From positions 1 to 64,000 of the forward strand of contig NZ_BMJI01000002.1 in NCBI RefSeq assembly GCF_014643255.1: a stretch of DNA of 64,000 nucleotides, given 5' to 3'. This document shows, piece after piece, positions 35,747-44,980 of the stretch (its first letter is position 1; every line of letters starts with the position of its first letter). The stretch comes from Tersicoccus solisilvae. Lineage in GTDB: Bacteria > Actinomycetota > Actinomycetes > Actinomycetales > Micrococcaceae. Both the position numbers and the translations under genes were made by a program. The notes below the pieces were generated by a model that worked only from the letters and a program-made list of their open reading frames with translations, had not been told where the DNA came from and did no database searches.

Positions 35747-37327
35747 ATGACGACGACGTCCCGCGCCGCGCCCGCGTCCACGACGACGCCCGGCCACGCC
35801 GGGAAGCCCGAGCACGTCGACACCCTGATCGTCGGAGCGGGCCTCTCCGGCATCGGCGCCGCCGTCACCCTCGGCGAGCGGTTCCCCGACCGGTCGATGG
35901 CCGTCCTCGAGGCCCGGGCGGCACTGGGTGGCACCTGGGACCTGTTCCGCTACCCGGGCGTGCGGTCGGACTCGGACATGCTCACCCTCGGGTACGCGTT
36001 CCGCCCGTGGACCGACGCGAGCGCCCTCGCGGCCGGGCCCGACATCCTCGACTACATCCGCGACACCGCCCGCGAGCGTGGCGTCGACCGGCTGGTCCGC
36101 TACGGTCACCGTGCCGTCGGCGCGGACTTCGACTCGGGGACCGGCCGCTGGACGGTCACCGTCGAGCGGGACGGTGAGACCACCACGTTGACCGCCGGAT
36201 TCCTCTACGTGTGCGCCGGCTACTACCGGTACGACGCCGGCTACACGCCCGAGTTCCCCGGCGCCGCGGACTTCACCGGCCGCCTCGTGCACCCGCAGCA
36301 CTGGCCCGACGACCTCGAGGTGGACGGGCGCCGCGTCGTCGTCATCGGCAGCGGCGCCACCGCGGTGACGCTCGTGCCGGCGCTGGCGAAGCTCGGCGCC
36401 CAGGTGACCATGCTGCAGCGCACGCCGACCTGGATCGTGAGCCTGCCCTCGACGGACCGGACGGCGGTGAAGCTGCGCGGTCGGCTGCCCGGGCCCGTCG
36501 TCGAACCGCTGCTGCGCTGGCGCAACGTCATGATCCAGACGGTCAGCTACCAGCTCAGCCGGCGTCGGCCCGAGGTGATGAAGAAGCAGCTGCTGACCGC
36601 GCTCACCCGCAAGCTGCCCCAGGGTTACGACGTGAACACCCACTTCCTGCCCCCGTACGACCCGTGGGACCAGCGGCTGTGCGCGGTGCCCGACGGCGAC
36701 CTGTTCCGCGCCATCCGGGACGGCGGCGCCGAGGTCGTCACCGACACCATCGACCGGTTCACGGCCGACGGCGTCCGCCTGACCTCGGGCCGGACCCTGC
36801 CGGCCGACGTCCTCGTCACCGCCACCGGCCTGCGCCTGCAGCTGCTCGGCGGCATGACGCTGCGGGTGGACGGACAGACGGTCGACCCGGCGCAGCGGCT
36901 GACCTACCGGGGCGCGATGCTCGACGGCGTCCCGAATCTGGCCCTGGCGATCGGCTACACCAACGCCTCCTGGACGCTGAAGATCGACCTGGTCAACCGG
37001 TTCCTCGTGCGGGTGCTGGGCCGGATGGCACGCACGGGCGCCGACGTCGTCACCCCGGTCGCGCCGGACGTGCCGGCCGAGGACCGCCGACCGCTGCTGG
37101 ACCTGAACTCCGGGTACATCACCCGCAGCCTGGACGTGCTGCCCCGGCAGGGTCCCCGCGCGCCGTGGCGGATCAACCAGAACTACCTGCTGGACCTCGC
37201 CTCGTTCCGCTGGGGCCGGACCAGCGGACGCGGCCTGTGCTTCAGCCGCGCCACCGGGAGGGCAACGGATCGAGGGGATGACGGCACGACGGTGGATCGG
37301 CCGGCGAGTGAGACAGTGGTCGCATGA
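35747..37327 (+). CDS. Flavin-containing Baeyer-Villiger-type monooxygenase (EthA-like)
   Basis: The 526-residue protein has the FAD loop VGAGLSGIGAAVTLGERFP, the Baeyer-Villiger fingerprint FTGRLVHPQHW, the NADPH loop VIGSGATAVTLVPAL and the EthA-like segments GGTWDLFRYPGVRSDSDM and GYTNASWTLKIDL. Such enzymes insert oxygen beside a ketone or oxidise sulfur. It heads a three-gene operon with an alpha/beta hydrolase and a saccharopine dehydrogenase-like reductase (ATGA overlaps). A hydrolase following a Baeyer-Villiger enzyme suggests ester formation and cleavage. Confidence 0.92.
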   Translation: MTTTSRAAPASTTTPGHAGKPEHVDTLIVGAGLSGIGAAVTLGERFPDRSMAVLEARAALGGTWDLFRYPGVRSDSDMLTLGYAFRPWTDASALAAGPDILDYIRDTARERGVDRLVRYGHRAVGADFDSGTGRWTVTVERDGETTTLTAGFLYVCAGYYRYDAGYTPEFPGAADFTGRLVHPQHWPDDLEVDGRRVVVIGSGATAVTLVPALAKLGAQVTMLQRTPTWIVSLPSTDRTAVKLRGRLPGPVVEPLLRWRNVMIQTVSYQLSRRRPEVMKKQLLTALTRKLPQGYDVNTHFLPPYDPWDQRLCAVPDGDLFRAIRDGGAEVVTDTIDRFTADGVRLTSGRTLPADVLVTATGLRLQLLGGMTLRVDGQTVDPAQRLTYRGAMLDGVPNLALAIGYTNASWTLKIDLVNRFLVRVLGRMARTGADVVTPVAPDVPAEDRRPLLDLNSGYITRSLDVLPRQGPRAPWRINQNYLLDLASFRWGRTSGRGLCFSRATGRATDRGDDGTTVDRPASETVVA

Positions 37328-38223
37328 CGGCACGGATGACGGTCGACGGGATCGACCTGCGGTACCGGACGACGGGCGAGGGACCAGACGTCGTGCTGCT
37401 GCACGGGATCGCGCGCAGCCTGGAGGACTGGGACGAGCAGCACGCGCTGCTCTCCGCGCGGTTCCGGGTCACCAGCGTGGACCTGCCCGGCTTCGGTGAG
37501 TCCGGGCCGCCCGCGGCACCGAACACGATGGAGTCCATGGCCCGCGCCGTGCTCGGGGTGATGACGGCGCTCGGCGTCGAGCGGGCGCACGTGGTGGGCA
37601 ACTCGCTCGGCGGTGCGGTGGCGATGCAGGTCGCCACGCTGGCACCGGAGCGGGTCCGCAGCCTGGTGCTGGCCGCCAGCGCGGGCTTCGGCCGGACGGT
37701 CGCCCCGGCGATCCGGCTGCTCGCGATCCGGCCGCTGGGGCGTTGGCTGCTCAGCCGGCCGACCACGAAGGCGATCTACAACGCCGAGCGCGGCCTCTAC
37801 GTCAGCCGCGAGCTGGTGACGCCCGAGCGGCTGGACCGGGGCATGCGTTTCGCCCGGCGCGCGCACGGCGGCGACGTCATGCTCACGACCCTCGGCGGCC
37901 TCGGCAACCTGTGGGGCGTGCGGGCCCGCTGGCGTCGCGACCTGCTCGCCCGGATGGTCGAGCTGGACATCCCCACGTTCGTGCTCTGGGGGCAGAAGGA
38001 CCTGATCCTGCCGGTGGCGCACGTGGAGGCGGTCGCCACGGCCCTGCCGAACGCCAGGCTGCACGTCTTCCCCGACACCGGGCACCTGCCGCAGGTGGAG
38101 CGGGCCGAGGAGTTCGCCCGGCTGGTGCAGCAGTTCTGGGCCGAGACCACCGACGACGCCGGCGGCGAGCATCCGGCGCTTCCCGCGGACGTTCCCGACG
38201 AGGAGAGGATGACCGACCGATGA
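37324..38223 (+). CDS. Alpha/beta hydrolase
   Basis: The 299-residue protein has LLHGIARSLEDWD (oxyanion hole), VVGNSLGGAVAM (nucleophile Ser), WGQKDLILP (acid Asp) and DTGHLPQVE (His). This is the ester or C-C bond hydrolase branch. ATG at 37324 overlaps the monooxygenase stop, and its own stop overlaps the next ATG, so three proteins are made in fixed order. It could hydrolyse the ester made by the monooxygenase. Confidence 0.9.
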   Translation: MTARMTVDGIDLRYRTTGEGPDVVLLHGIARSLEDWDEQHALLSARFRVTSVDLPGFGESGPPAAPNTMESMARAVLGVMTALGVERAHVVGNSLGGAVAMQVATLAPERVRSLVLAASAGFGRTVAPAIRLLAIRPLGRWLLSRPTTKAIYNAERGLYVSRELVTPERLDRGMRFARRAHGGDVMLTTLGGLGNLWGVRARWRRDLLARMVELDIPTFVLWGQKDLILPVAHVEAVATALPNARLHVFPDTGHLPQVERAEEFARLVQQFWAETTDDAGGEHPALPADVPDEERMTDR

Positions 38224-39464
38224 CCGAGACGCCGCACGGACCGGGCTCGGCCGCCCGCGAGTTCGACATCGTCCTGTTCGGCGCCACCGGCTTCGTCGGC
38301 CGGCTGACCGCCGAGCATCTGGCCTCCCGGGCCGCGCCGGACGTGCGCGTCGCCCTGGCGGGCCGCAACCGCCGGCGACTCGAGTCCGTCCGTGCCGGGC
38401 TCACCGGCGCGGCCGCCGACTGGCCCCTCATCGTCGTGGACGCCGGGGACGAGGCGGGCCTGCGGGCGATGGCCGCACGCACCCGCGTCGTCGTCACCAC
38501 CGTCGGCCCGTACGCGACCCACGGACTGCCGCTCGTGCGCGCGTGCGCGGAGGCGGGCACCGACTACGCCGACCTGACCGGCGAGGTGCTCTTCGTCCGG
38601 CGCAGCATCGACGCCGCCGACGCGACGGCACGGCGGACCGGCGCCCGCATCGTCCACTCCTGCGGGTTCGACTCGATCCCCTCGGATCTGGCGGTGCTGC
38701 GGGCCGCCGTCCACGCCCACGAGCACGGGCTGGGCGAGCTGACCGACGTGACCTCGCACGTGCGGCGGATGCGCGGCGGTTTCAGCGGGGGCACGATCGC
38801 CTCGGCGCGCACCCAGCTGGCCGAGGCACGGGCGGATCGCGCCGTCGCGCGCACGATGCTGGACCCCCACGCCCTCGACCCTGCCGATTCCGCCCGCACC
38901 GACCGGCGCAGCAGCCGGTCCCGGTTCGGGGTGGACGACGACGGCGGGTGGTTCGGGCCGTTCGTCATGGCCGGTTACAACGAGCCGCTGGTGCGGCGCA
39001 GCAACGCCCTGACCGGCGGCGCCTACGGGGCCCGGTTCCGCTACCGGGAGGTGACCGACACCGGTCGCGGCCGTCGCGGTGCCCTGCGCGCCCGGGCACT
39101 CCGGCGGGCGACGCCGCTCGCGTTCGCGGCGCTGAGCGTGCCCGTGCTGGACCCGGTCTGGGACCGGCTGCTGCCCGCGGCCGGGGAGGGACCGAGCGAG
39201 AGCGCCCGGGCGGCCGGACGGTTCCTCCTCGAGGCGGTCGCCGGGACGACGAGCGGCGTCACGGTGCGCTCCCGCGTCGGGGCGGAACTCGACCCCGGGT
39301 ACGACGGCACCGCCGTCATGCTCGGCCAGGCCGCCCTGGCGCTGGCCGCCGGCGAGGGCGACGCCGGCCGCGGCGGTGTGCTCACCCCGTCGATCGCGCT
39401 CGGTGAGTCGCTGGCCAGCCGACTGCAGGCGCAGGGCTTCGACCTCGGCGTCACGACCGGCTGA
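38220..39464 (+). CDS. Saccharopine dehydrogenase-like/trans-acting enoyl reductase family protein
   Basis: The 414-residue protein begins DIVLFGATGFVGRLTAEHLA and has ALAGRNRRRLESVR, TTVGPYATHGLPLVRACAEA, DLTGEVLFVRRSID and HSCGFDSIPSDLAV. The family includes the mycobacterial enoyl reductase that works in trans with polyketide synthases. No such synthase is present here, so a general lipid or ketone reductase role is more likely. Third gene of the monooxygenase operon. Confidence 0.87.
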   Translation: MTETPHGPGSAAREFDIVLFGATGFVGRLTAEHLASRAAPDVRVALAGRNRRRLESVRAGLTGAAADWPLIVVDAGDEAGLRAMAARTRVVVTTVGPYATHGLPLVRACAEAGTDYADLTGEVLFVRRSIDAADATARRTGARIVHSCGFDSIPSDLAVLRAAVHAHEHGLGELTDVTSHVRRMRGGFSGGTIASARTQLAEARADRAVARTMLDPHALDPADSARTDRRSSRSRFGVDDDGGWFGPFVMAGYNEPLVRRSNALTGGAYGARFRYREVTDTGRGRRGALRARALRRATPLAFAALSVPVLDPVWDRLLPAAGEGPSESARAAGRFLLEAVAGTTSGVTVRSRVGAELDPGYDGTAVMLGQAALALAAGEGDAGRGGVLTPSIALGESLASRLQAQGFDLGVTTG

Positions 39465-39470
39465 GCACGG

Positions 39471-40454
39471 TCACCCCCGGTCGGGCAGCTCCACCGGGTA
39501 GTAGTACAGGCCCTTGCTGTTCTCCTCGACGTCGACCGTGAGCACGTCGTCGACCCGCAGGTGGTCGTCCACGTCGATGCGCGTCTCGCTGCCGAGCAGT
39601 TCCTTGATCCGCAGGGCGGGGATGAGGCCCTGCCGGCCCTCGGGGTCCACCGCCAGCGCGAAGCGTGCCCCGGTGGTGCGCACGGTGACCGAGCGCCGGC
39701 CGCGGTGGGTCGCGGCCTCCCCGTCGATGACGACGGTCTCCCGGCGCTCCTCCTCACCCTCGGTGCGGGCATCCAGCTCGGTCGCGAGTTCGTCGGCCAG
39801 CAGGTCCACCTCGGCCAGCAGCCCCGCCATGGCACGGGCCACGGAGGTGTGGAAGCGGTCCGGTTTGAGCGCGCCGCCGGGCTTGTACATGTCCTCGTGG
39901 GTGAGCTCGCTCCACGCGTCCTGCAGCCGGGTCTTGACCTGCACCTCGACACTGACGGCGTCGGGTCCGACGGCGCCGTCGATCGGCACCCGCAGCAGCA
40001 AGTGGAAGGCGCGGTACCCCGAGTCCTTGGGGGCGCTGACGTAGTCGCGCACCTGGATCAGGGTGACGTCCGTGTCGGGGGAGCCGCAGTAGTCGCGGAC
40101 GGCGTCCACGACGTCGGCGAGGTCCCGCGGCGTCTTGCACAGCACCTTGAGGCCGACGACGTCGGGCACCACGCGCTCGGGGTCCGTGGAGACGTAAGGG
40201 GCGAGCTCGGGCTCGTCCCGCAGCACGCGCCGCATCTTGTCCGCGGCACGCCGACGGTCCTTGATCCGGAACTGGGTGACGTCGAGCCGGCTCGTGTCAC
40301 CGCCGGCCGTGGTGGCGCGGGCGACGGCGGCCAGCACCTCCTGGGCTCGTACGCGCGCTCGCTCCCAGTCCGGCATCCGCCGGGCGTAGAGCCCGTCGAC
40401 GGCCCGGGCGATCTCCGCCTCGCCGGGGAGGTTCTCGGTCGGTCGGTCGGTCAT
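39471..40454 (-). CDS. RelA/SpoT-domain small alarmone synthetase-like protein with C-terminal S1/OB-like domain
   Basis: The 327-residue protein has a nucleotidyltransferase domain of the ppGpp synthetase type (about 25-230): FRIKDRRRAADKMRR, PDVVGLKVLC, SGYRAFHLLLRVP (GYRAxH) and VEVQVKTRLQDAWSELTHED. There is no HD hydrolase domain. The last 75 residues (VTVRTTGARFALAV, EGRQGLIP, DDVLTVDVEE) look like a small OB/S1-type barrel. TGATG links it to the preceding M3 peptidase (one-base overlap). I infer (p)ppGpp or a related alarmone as product; activity is unproved. Confidence 0.78.
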   Translation of the reverse strand: MTDRPTENLPGEAEIARAVDGLYARRMPDWERARVRAQEVLAAVARATTAGGDTSRLDVTQFRIKDRRRAADKMRRVLRDEPELAPYVSTDPERVVPDVVGLKVLCKTPRDLADVVDAVRDYCGSPDTDVTLIQVRDYVSAPKDSGYRAFHLLLRVPIDGAVGPDAVSVEVQVKTRLQDAWSELTHEDMYKPGGALKPDRFHTSVARAMAGLLAEVDLLADELATELDARTEGEEERRETVVIDGEAATHRGRRSVTVRTTGARFALAVDPEGRQGLIPALRIKELLGSETRIDVDDHLRVDDVLTVDVEENSKGLYYYPVELPDRG

Positions 40455-42529
40455 CAGCCGAGCCCCCGGCGGGCCAGCAGCGGCTCGACCGCGGCGTCCC
40501 GGCCACGGAACGCCCGGAACGAGGCCAGCGGGTCACGGCTGTTGCCGCGCCCGAGCAGCTCCCGGCGGAACGTGTCACCGTTCGCGCGCGTCAGCCCGCC
40601 GTTCTCCCGGAACCACTCCACCGTGTCGGCGTCCAGCACCTCGGACCAGAGGTAGGAGTAGTACCCGGCCGCGTACTCGCTGGCGAAGATGTGCTTGAAG
40701 TAGCCGGTCCGGTAGCGCGGCGGCACGGCCTCGACCGCGAGCCCGGCCTCGGCGAGGGCCTGTCGCTCGAAGGCGAGCGGGTCCGCGACCGGCTCGGTGT
40801 CGGTCTGCTCGTGCCACGCGAGGTCGAGCAGCGCGGCGCCCAGGTACTCGGTGGTGGCGAAGCCCTCGCCCCACTGCTGCGCGGCCAGCAGCTTCTCGAC
40901 CGTCTCGGCCGGCAGCGGCTCACCCGTGCGGTGGTGCCGCGCGTAGTTGGCCAGCACCTCGGGCCACAGCATCCACATCTCGTTGACCTGCGACGGGTAC
41001 TCGACGAAGTCGCGGGGCACGTCGGTGCCACTGAGCCGTCGGTAGGTGACGTCGGAGAGCAACCCGTGCAGCGCGTGACCGAACTCGTGGAAGAGGGTGG
41101 TCACCTCGTCGAGGGTGAGCAGGGCGGGCTCGCCCGGTGCCGGCTTGACGAGGTTGAGGTTGTTCACGACGACAGGCCGGTCGCCGAGCAGGCGGGACTG
41201 CTCGACGATCGGGTTCATCCAGGCACCGCCGTTCTTGGTGGGCCGGGTCCAGTAGTCGCCGAGGAAGAGCCCGAGCCCGGAGCCGTCGGCGTCGTGCACC
41301 TCCCACACCCGGACGTCCGGGTGGTAGCCGGTCAGGTCGGCCCGCTCGGTGAAGGTCAGCCCGTACAGCTCGTGGGCGGCGAAGAACACGCCGTCGGTGA
41401 GGACCCGATCCAGCTCGAACCACGGACGCAGACCGGCCTCGTCGACGCCGTACCGCTGGCGGCGGACCGCGTCGGACCAGAACGACCAGTCCCAGGCCTC
41501 GACGCCGGTTCCGGCGGCCTCGGCCAGGGCCTCCCGCTCGGCGCCGGCGTTGCGCACGGCGGCGGGGGCGAGCCGCTCGAGCATCGCCCGCACGCTGGCG
41601 TAGTCCGGGGCGGTCTGGTCCTCCACCGCGTACTGCGCGTAGTTGGCGTGGCCGAACAGCTGGGCCTTCTCCGCCCGCAGGGCGGCGATCCGGGCGGCGA
41701 TCGGGGTGACGTCCACGCGGGAGGTCGGGCTGTCGGTGCTGTTCTCCGCTCGTGCTCCGAGGCCCCGGTTCACGGACGCGGTGTGGATGCGGCGACGGGT
41801 CTCGCTGTTCGTCAGGGTGGCCAGGACCGGCTGGTTGGACGGCAGGATCAGGGTGATCAGGTACCGGCCCGGGTGGCCGGCCTCGTCGGCGGCCTGGGCC
41901 GCGGCCGCCAGGTCGTCGGGGGAGAGGCCGTCCAGTTCCTCGGCCGTGTCGACGAGGACGGCGGCGTCGTTGCCCTCCTGCTGGACGAGGGCGGAGAACT
42001 CGGTGGTCAACTCCGCGATCGTCGTGTTGATCTCGCGGACCCGCTGCTGCGCGGCGTCGTCCAGGTCGATGCCCCGGTGCACGGCATCCGTGAGGTACTC
42101 CTCGGCGAGGCGGCGGCTCTCGTCGTCGGCGTGGGTGAGGTCGATCGCGCGGATCCGCTCGTGGAGGCCGCGGTTCAGGGCCACGTCGTCGTCGTGCGCC
42201 TGCATGGCGGGTTTGAGCGCCGCGGCCAGGTCGGCGATGGCCGGGGTGGCGTCGGCCCACTGGACGGTGAAGAAGGCCAGCGCCGCGCGCCGCAGCAGCT
42301 GCCCGGAGGTCTCCAGCCGGACGAGCGTGTTCTCGACGGTGGCCGGTTCGGGGTTGGCGACGATCAGCTCGATCTCTCCCCGGTGTGCCTCGATGCCGGC
42401 CTCGATGGCCTCCCGGTAGTGCTCGGGCACGATGGCGCCGAAGTCGGGCAGGCCGTAGGGCAGCGGGGAGTCGGCCAGCAGCGGGTTGGGCTGCGCGACC
42501 GGGGTGGTGGCAGGCGAGGTCGTCGTCAT
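40454..42529 (-). CDS. M3 family oligopeptidase (Dcp-like peptidyl-dipeptidase)
   Basis: The 691-residue zinc peptidase has the active site TLFHEFGHALHGLLSD (HExxH), the downstream Glu in FVEYPSQVNEMW and substrate-loop tyrosines in RTGYFKHIFASEYAAGYYSY. The length and N-terminal helical half match Dcp/oligopeptidase A. It degrades short peptides in the cytoplasm. ATG at 42529 is used; an in-frame GTG at 42538 would add three residues. The alarmone synthetase-like gene follows with one-base overlap. Confidence 0.93.
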   Translation of the reverse strand: MTTTSPATTPVAQPNPLLADSPLPYGLPDFGAIVPEHYREAIEAGIEAHRGEIELIVANPEPATVENTLVRLETSGQLLRRAALAFFTVQWADATPAIADLAAALKPAMQAHDDDVALNRGLHERIRAIDLTHADDESRRLAEEYLTDAVHRGIDLDDAAQQRVREINTTIAELTTEFSALVQQEGNDAAVLVDTAEELDGLSPDDLAAAAQAADEAGHPGRYLITLILPSNQPVLATLTNSETRRRIHTASVNRGLGARAENSTDSPTSRVDVTPIAARIAALRAEKAQLFGHANYAQYAVEDQTAPDYASVRAMLERLAPAAVRNAGAEREALAEAAGTGVEAWDWSFWSDAVRRQRYGVDEAGLRPWFELDRVLTDGVFFAAHELYGLTFTERADLTGYHPDVRVWEVHDADGSGLGLFLGDYWTRPTKNGGAWMNPIVEQSRLLGDRPVVVNNLNLVKPAPGEPALLTLDEVTTLFHEFGHALHGLLSDVTYRRLSGTDVPRDFVEYPSQVNEMWMLWPEVLANYARHHRTGEPLPAETVEKLLAAQQWGEGFATTEYLGAALLDLAWHEQTDTEPVADPLAFERQALAEAGLAVEAVPPRYRTGYFKHIFASEYAAGYYSYLWSEVLDADTVEWFRENGGLTRANGDTFRRELLGRGNSRDPLASFRAFRGRDAAVEPLLARRGLG

Positions 42530-42686
42530 GCTTTCCACTGTGCCACAGGCCACTGACGGAACCGGCTCGATGCGCCCGGCGACGCCTCGCTCCCAGCGTG
42601 CCGCTCGCGGCCGTCTCGGTCCACTAGATTCGGAAGGGTGCACCCCCGGCAACCCGAGCTGCCCCGCGCCCACCCCGGAGGTCGTG

Positions 42687-43457
42687 GTGCGCGCTGACCT
42701 CACGCCGACCAGCACCGCGGTGCCCGTCACCGTCTCCGTCGTCATCCCCGTCAAGGACGACGCCGTCGCGCTGGCCGCCTGCCTGGACGCCCTCGCCCAC
42801 CAGACCCGGCGAGCCGACGAGATCGTCGTCGTCGACAACAACTCGACCGACGATTCCGCCGCCCTCGCCCGGGCCGCCGGCGCCCGCGTCGTGCCGTGCG
42901 CGACTCCGGGCATCCCCGCCGCCAGCGCCACGGGCTACGACGCCGCCGCCGGGGACCTCATCCTGCGCCTGGACGCCGACTGCGTCCCGGGCCCGACCTG
43001 GGTCGCGACCGTCGTCGCCGCCCTCGACCGGCACCCGGAGGTCGGCGCCGTCACCGGCCACGCCCGCTTCATCGACGGGCCACCCCGGCTGCGGGGGCCC
43101 CTGGCGGTGGCCTACCTCGGCGCCTACGCGCTGGCCACGGGGGCGGCCCTGGGGCACCCCCCGCTGTTCGGGTCCAACCTCGGCATGCGCCGGGCGGCCT
43201 GGGAGGATGTCAGGGCGTCGGTGCACCGGGACGACCCGCTGCTGCACGACGACCTCGACCTCTCCTTCCACCTGGGCGAACGCCACCGCATCCGCTACCT
43301 CCCGGGGGCGTCCATGGGCATGTCGATGCGCCCGTTCCGCAGCGGCCGGTCCTTCGCCCATCGGATGCGGCGCGGCATGCGCACGGTCACCGTCCACTGG
43401 CCGCACGACCTGCAGCCGGCGCGGTCGTGGCGGCTGGCGCGGCCGCTCGGCCGCTGA
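42687..43457 (+). CDS. GT2 family glycosyltransferase
   Basis: The 256-residue GT-A protein has VSVVIPVKDDAVALAACLDA, DEIVVVDNNSTDDSA, ILRLDADCVPG (DxD) and GSNLGMRRAAWEDV. No transmembrane helix is obvious. It probably transfers a sugar to a cell-surface lipid or polymer. GTG at 42687 has GGAGG five bases upstream; a TAGATT hexamer at 42625-42630 is a candidate -10. It is divergent from the M3 peptidase. Confidence 0.87.
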   Translation: MRADLTPTSTAVPVTVSVVIPVKDDAVALAACLDALAHQTRRADEIVVVDNNSTDDSAALARAAGARVVPCATPGIPAASATGYDAAAGDLILRLDADCVPGPTWVATVVAALDRHPEVGAVTGHARFIDGPPRLRGPLAVAYLGAYALATGAALGHPPLFGSNLGMRRAAWEDVRASVHRDDPLLHDDLDLSFHLGERHRIRYLPGASMGMSMRPFRSGRSFAHRMRRGMRTVTVHWPHDLQPARSWRLARPLGR

Positions 43458-43507
43458 CTTCTCGACAACCGAGAGACAGGCGGCGTCGCGGGTCGTACGG
43501 TGGTGGC

Positions 43508-44350
43508 ATGGATGACGCGCTGATCGGGCCGCTCGGGCCCCCTGACCTGCACGTCATGACGTTCAACATCCGCCGCCGCCTGAGCATGACCCCGCGCCCG
43601 GCGGACCGGTGGGAACGCCGCCGGCGAGCGGTGCGCGTGCTGCTCGCGGCCGAACGGCCCACGCTGCTCGGCGTGCAGGAGGCGATGGCCGACCAGGCAG
43701 ACGCCGTCATGGGCGCCCTGGGGGACGCGTACGGGCGGGTCGGGCACGGCCGGCGGGCGGACGGGCGGGGCGAGGGGTGTCCCCTGTACTACGACGCCGA
43801 CCGGATCGACCTGATCGCGTGGGAGCAGACCGCCCTCTCCGACACACCCCAGGTGCCGGGGTCGACGTCGTGGGGCAACATGACCCCTCGGGTGATGGTG
43901 CTCGCGCAGCTGCGGGACCGGGCCACCGGCGTCCGGTTCCTCGCCGTCAACACCCACTTCGACCACCTGTCCCCACGGTCCCGGATCCGCTCGGCGGAGG
44001 CGGTCCGCAAGGTGGTGGCCGAGCACGGGCTGCCGGCGGTCGTGACCGGCGACCTGAACGCCGGTCAACGCTCGAGCGCGCTGCGGGCGCTGCTGGCCGA
44101 CGGCGCCCTCGATGATGCCTGGCGTGCGGCGCACGTGCGGGTGTCGCCGCCCTGGGGCACCTTCGCCAACTACCGGCCGCCGCGGGCGGGTCGCCGCCGC
44201 ATCGACTGGATCGTCACGACCTCGGACGTCGACGTGGTCCGGGCCGGGATGAACGCGCGACGGCCCGACGGCGTGTGGCCCTCGGACCACCTGGCCGTGC
44301 AGGCCGTCGTGCGCCTGCCGCAGCCGGAGATCCTGGATCCGTCGCCATGA
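43508..44350 (+). CDS. Endonuclease/exonuclease/phosphatase family protein
   Basis: The 280-residue protein has the EEP motifs in order: LHVMTFNIRRR (Asn), LGVQEAM (metal Glu), NTHFDHLS (His), VTGDLNAG (Asp/Asn), IDWIVTT and PSDHLAVQ (Asp-His). There is no signal peptide. EEP enzymes hydrolyse phosphodiesters or phosphomonoesters in nucleic acids, lipids or inositol phosphates; which one cannot be told. The stop overlaps the next ATG. Confidence 0.9.
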   Translation: MDDALIGPLGPPDLHVMTFNIRRRLSMTPRPADRWERRRRAVRVLLAAERPTLLGVQEAMADQADAVMGALGDAYGRVGHGRRADGRGEGCPLYYDADRIDLIAWEQTALSDTPQVPGSTSWGNMTPRVMVLAQLRDRATGVRFLAVNTHFDHLSPRSRIRSAEAVRKVVAEHGLPAVVTGDLNAGQRSSALRALLADGALDDAWRAAHVRVSPPWGTFANYRPPRAGRRRIDWIVTTSDVDVVRAGMNARRPDGVWPSDHLAVQAVVRLPQPEILDPSP

Positions 44351-44961
44351 TCACGAACTTCCTCCGGCCGCCCCAGTCGCTGGGGGAGCTGATCGCCGAC
44401 GCGCTGCGCCTGATCGGCGTCCTGAGCATCGTCGTGGCCGGCGTCGGGTGGAGCCTGACCGACGCCGGCATCCTCGCCTTCGTCCTGCCCGGCCTCGTCG
44501 TCCCGCGTTTCGTCGGCGTGCGTGCCGGCTTCGACGTCGCCGTGTCGGTCTCGTTGCTCGTGGCGGGGTGGAGCAACGTCGCGGACCTGTACACCTCCGT
44601 CGACTGGTGGGACGTGCCGATCCACCTCGTCTGCACCGGGGTGGTCAGCGCGCTGGCCTACCTGCTGCTGGCCGGACTCGGCATCGTGGCGTCGCCGCGC
44701 GCGGCGGGGGTGCGGGCGATCGCCCCTATCGTCCTGACCGCCGCGATCGGGCTGGCGATGAGCGCGGTGTGGGAGATGGTCGAGTGGTTCGGCCGCACCT
44801 TCATCACTGCGCAGATCTACGTCACCTACGACGACACGATCGGCGACATGGCGGTCGGCGGCCTCGGAGCGATCCTCGCCGGCGTCCTGCTCGCCCGCGT
44901 CCGGCTGCTGCGGGAACCGGCGCTCGACGGCGGCCGGATTCCCGCGTCGATGCACCGCTGA
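44347..44961 (+). CDS. Integral membrane protein (DUF2238/YjdF-like)
   Basis: The 204-residue protein has five or six hydrophobic segments. The motif WEMVEWF, then YDDTIGDMAVGGLGAILAG, resembles DUF2238/YjdF family proteins (ExxE and DTxxD in membrane helices). Function is unknown. ATG at 44347 overlaps the EEP gene stop (ATGA), so the two are made together. Confidence 0.7.
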   Translation: MITNFLRPPQSLGELIADALRLIGVLSIVVAGVGWSLTDAGILAFVLPGLVVPRFVGVRAGFDVAVSVSLLVAGWSNVADLYTSVDWWDVPIHLVCTGVVSALAYLLLAGLGIVASPRAAGVRAIAPIVLTAAIGLAMSAVWEMVEWFGRTFITAQIYVTYDDTIGDMAVGGLGAILAGVLLARVRLLREPALDGGRIPASMHR

Positions 44962-44980
44962 CGGACATCGGCGGGTTGGC

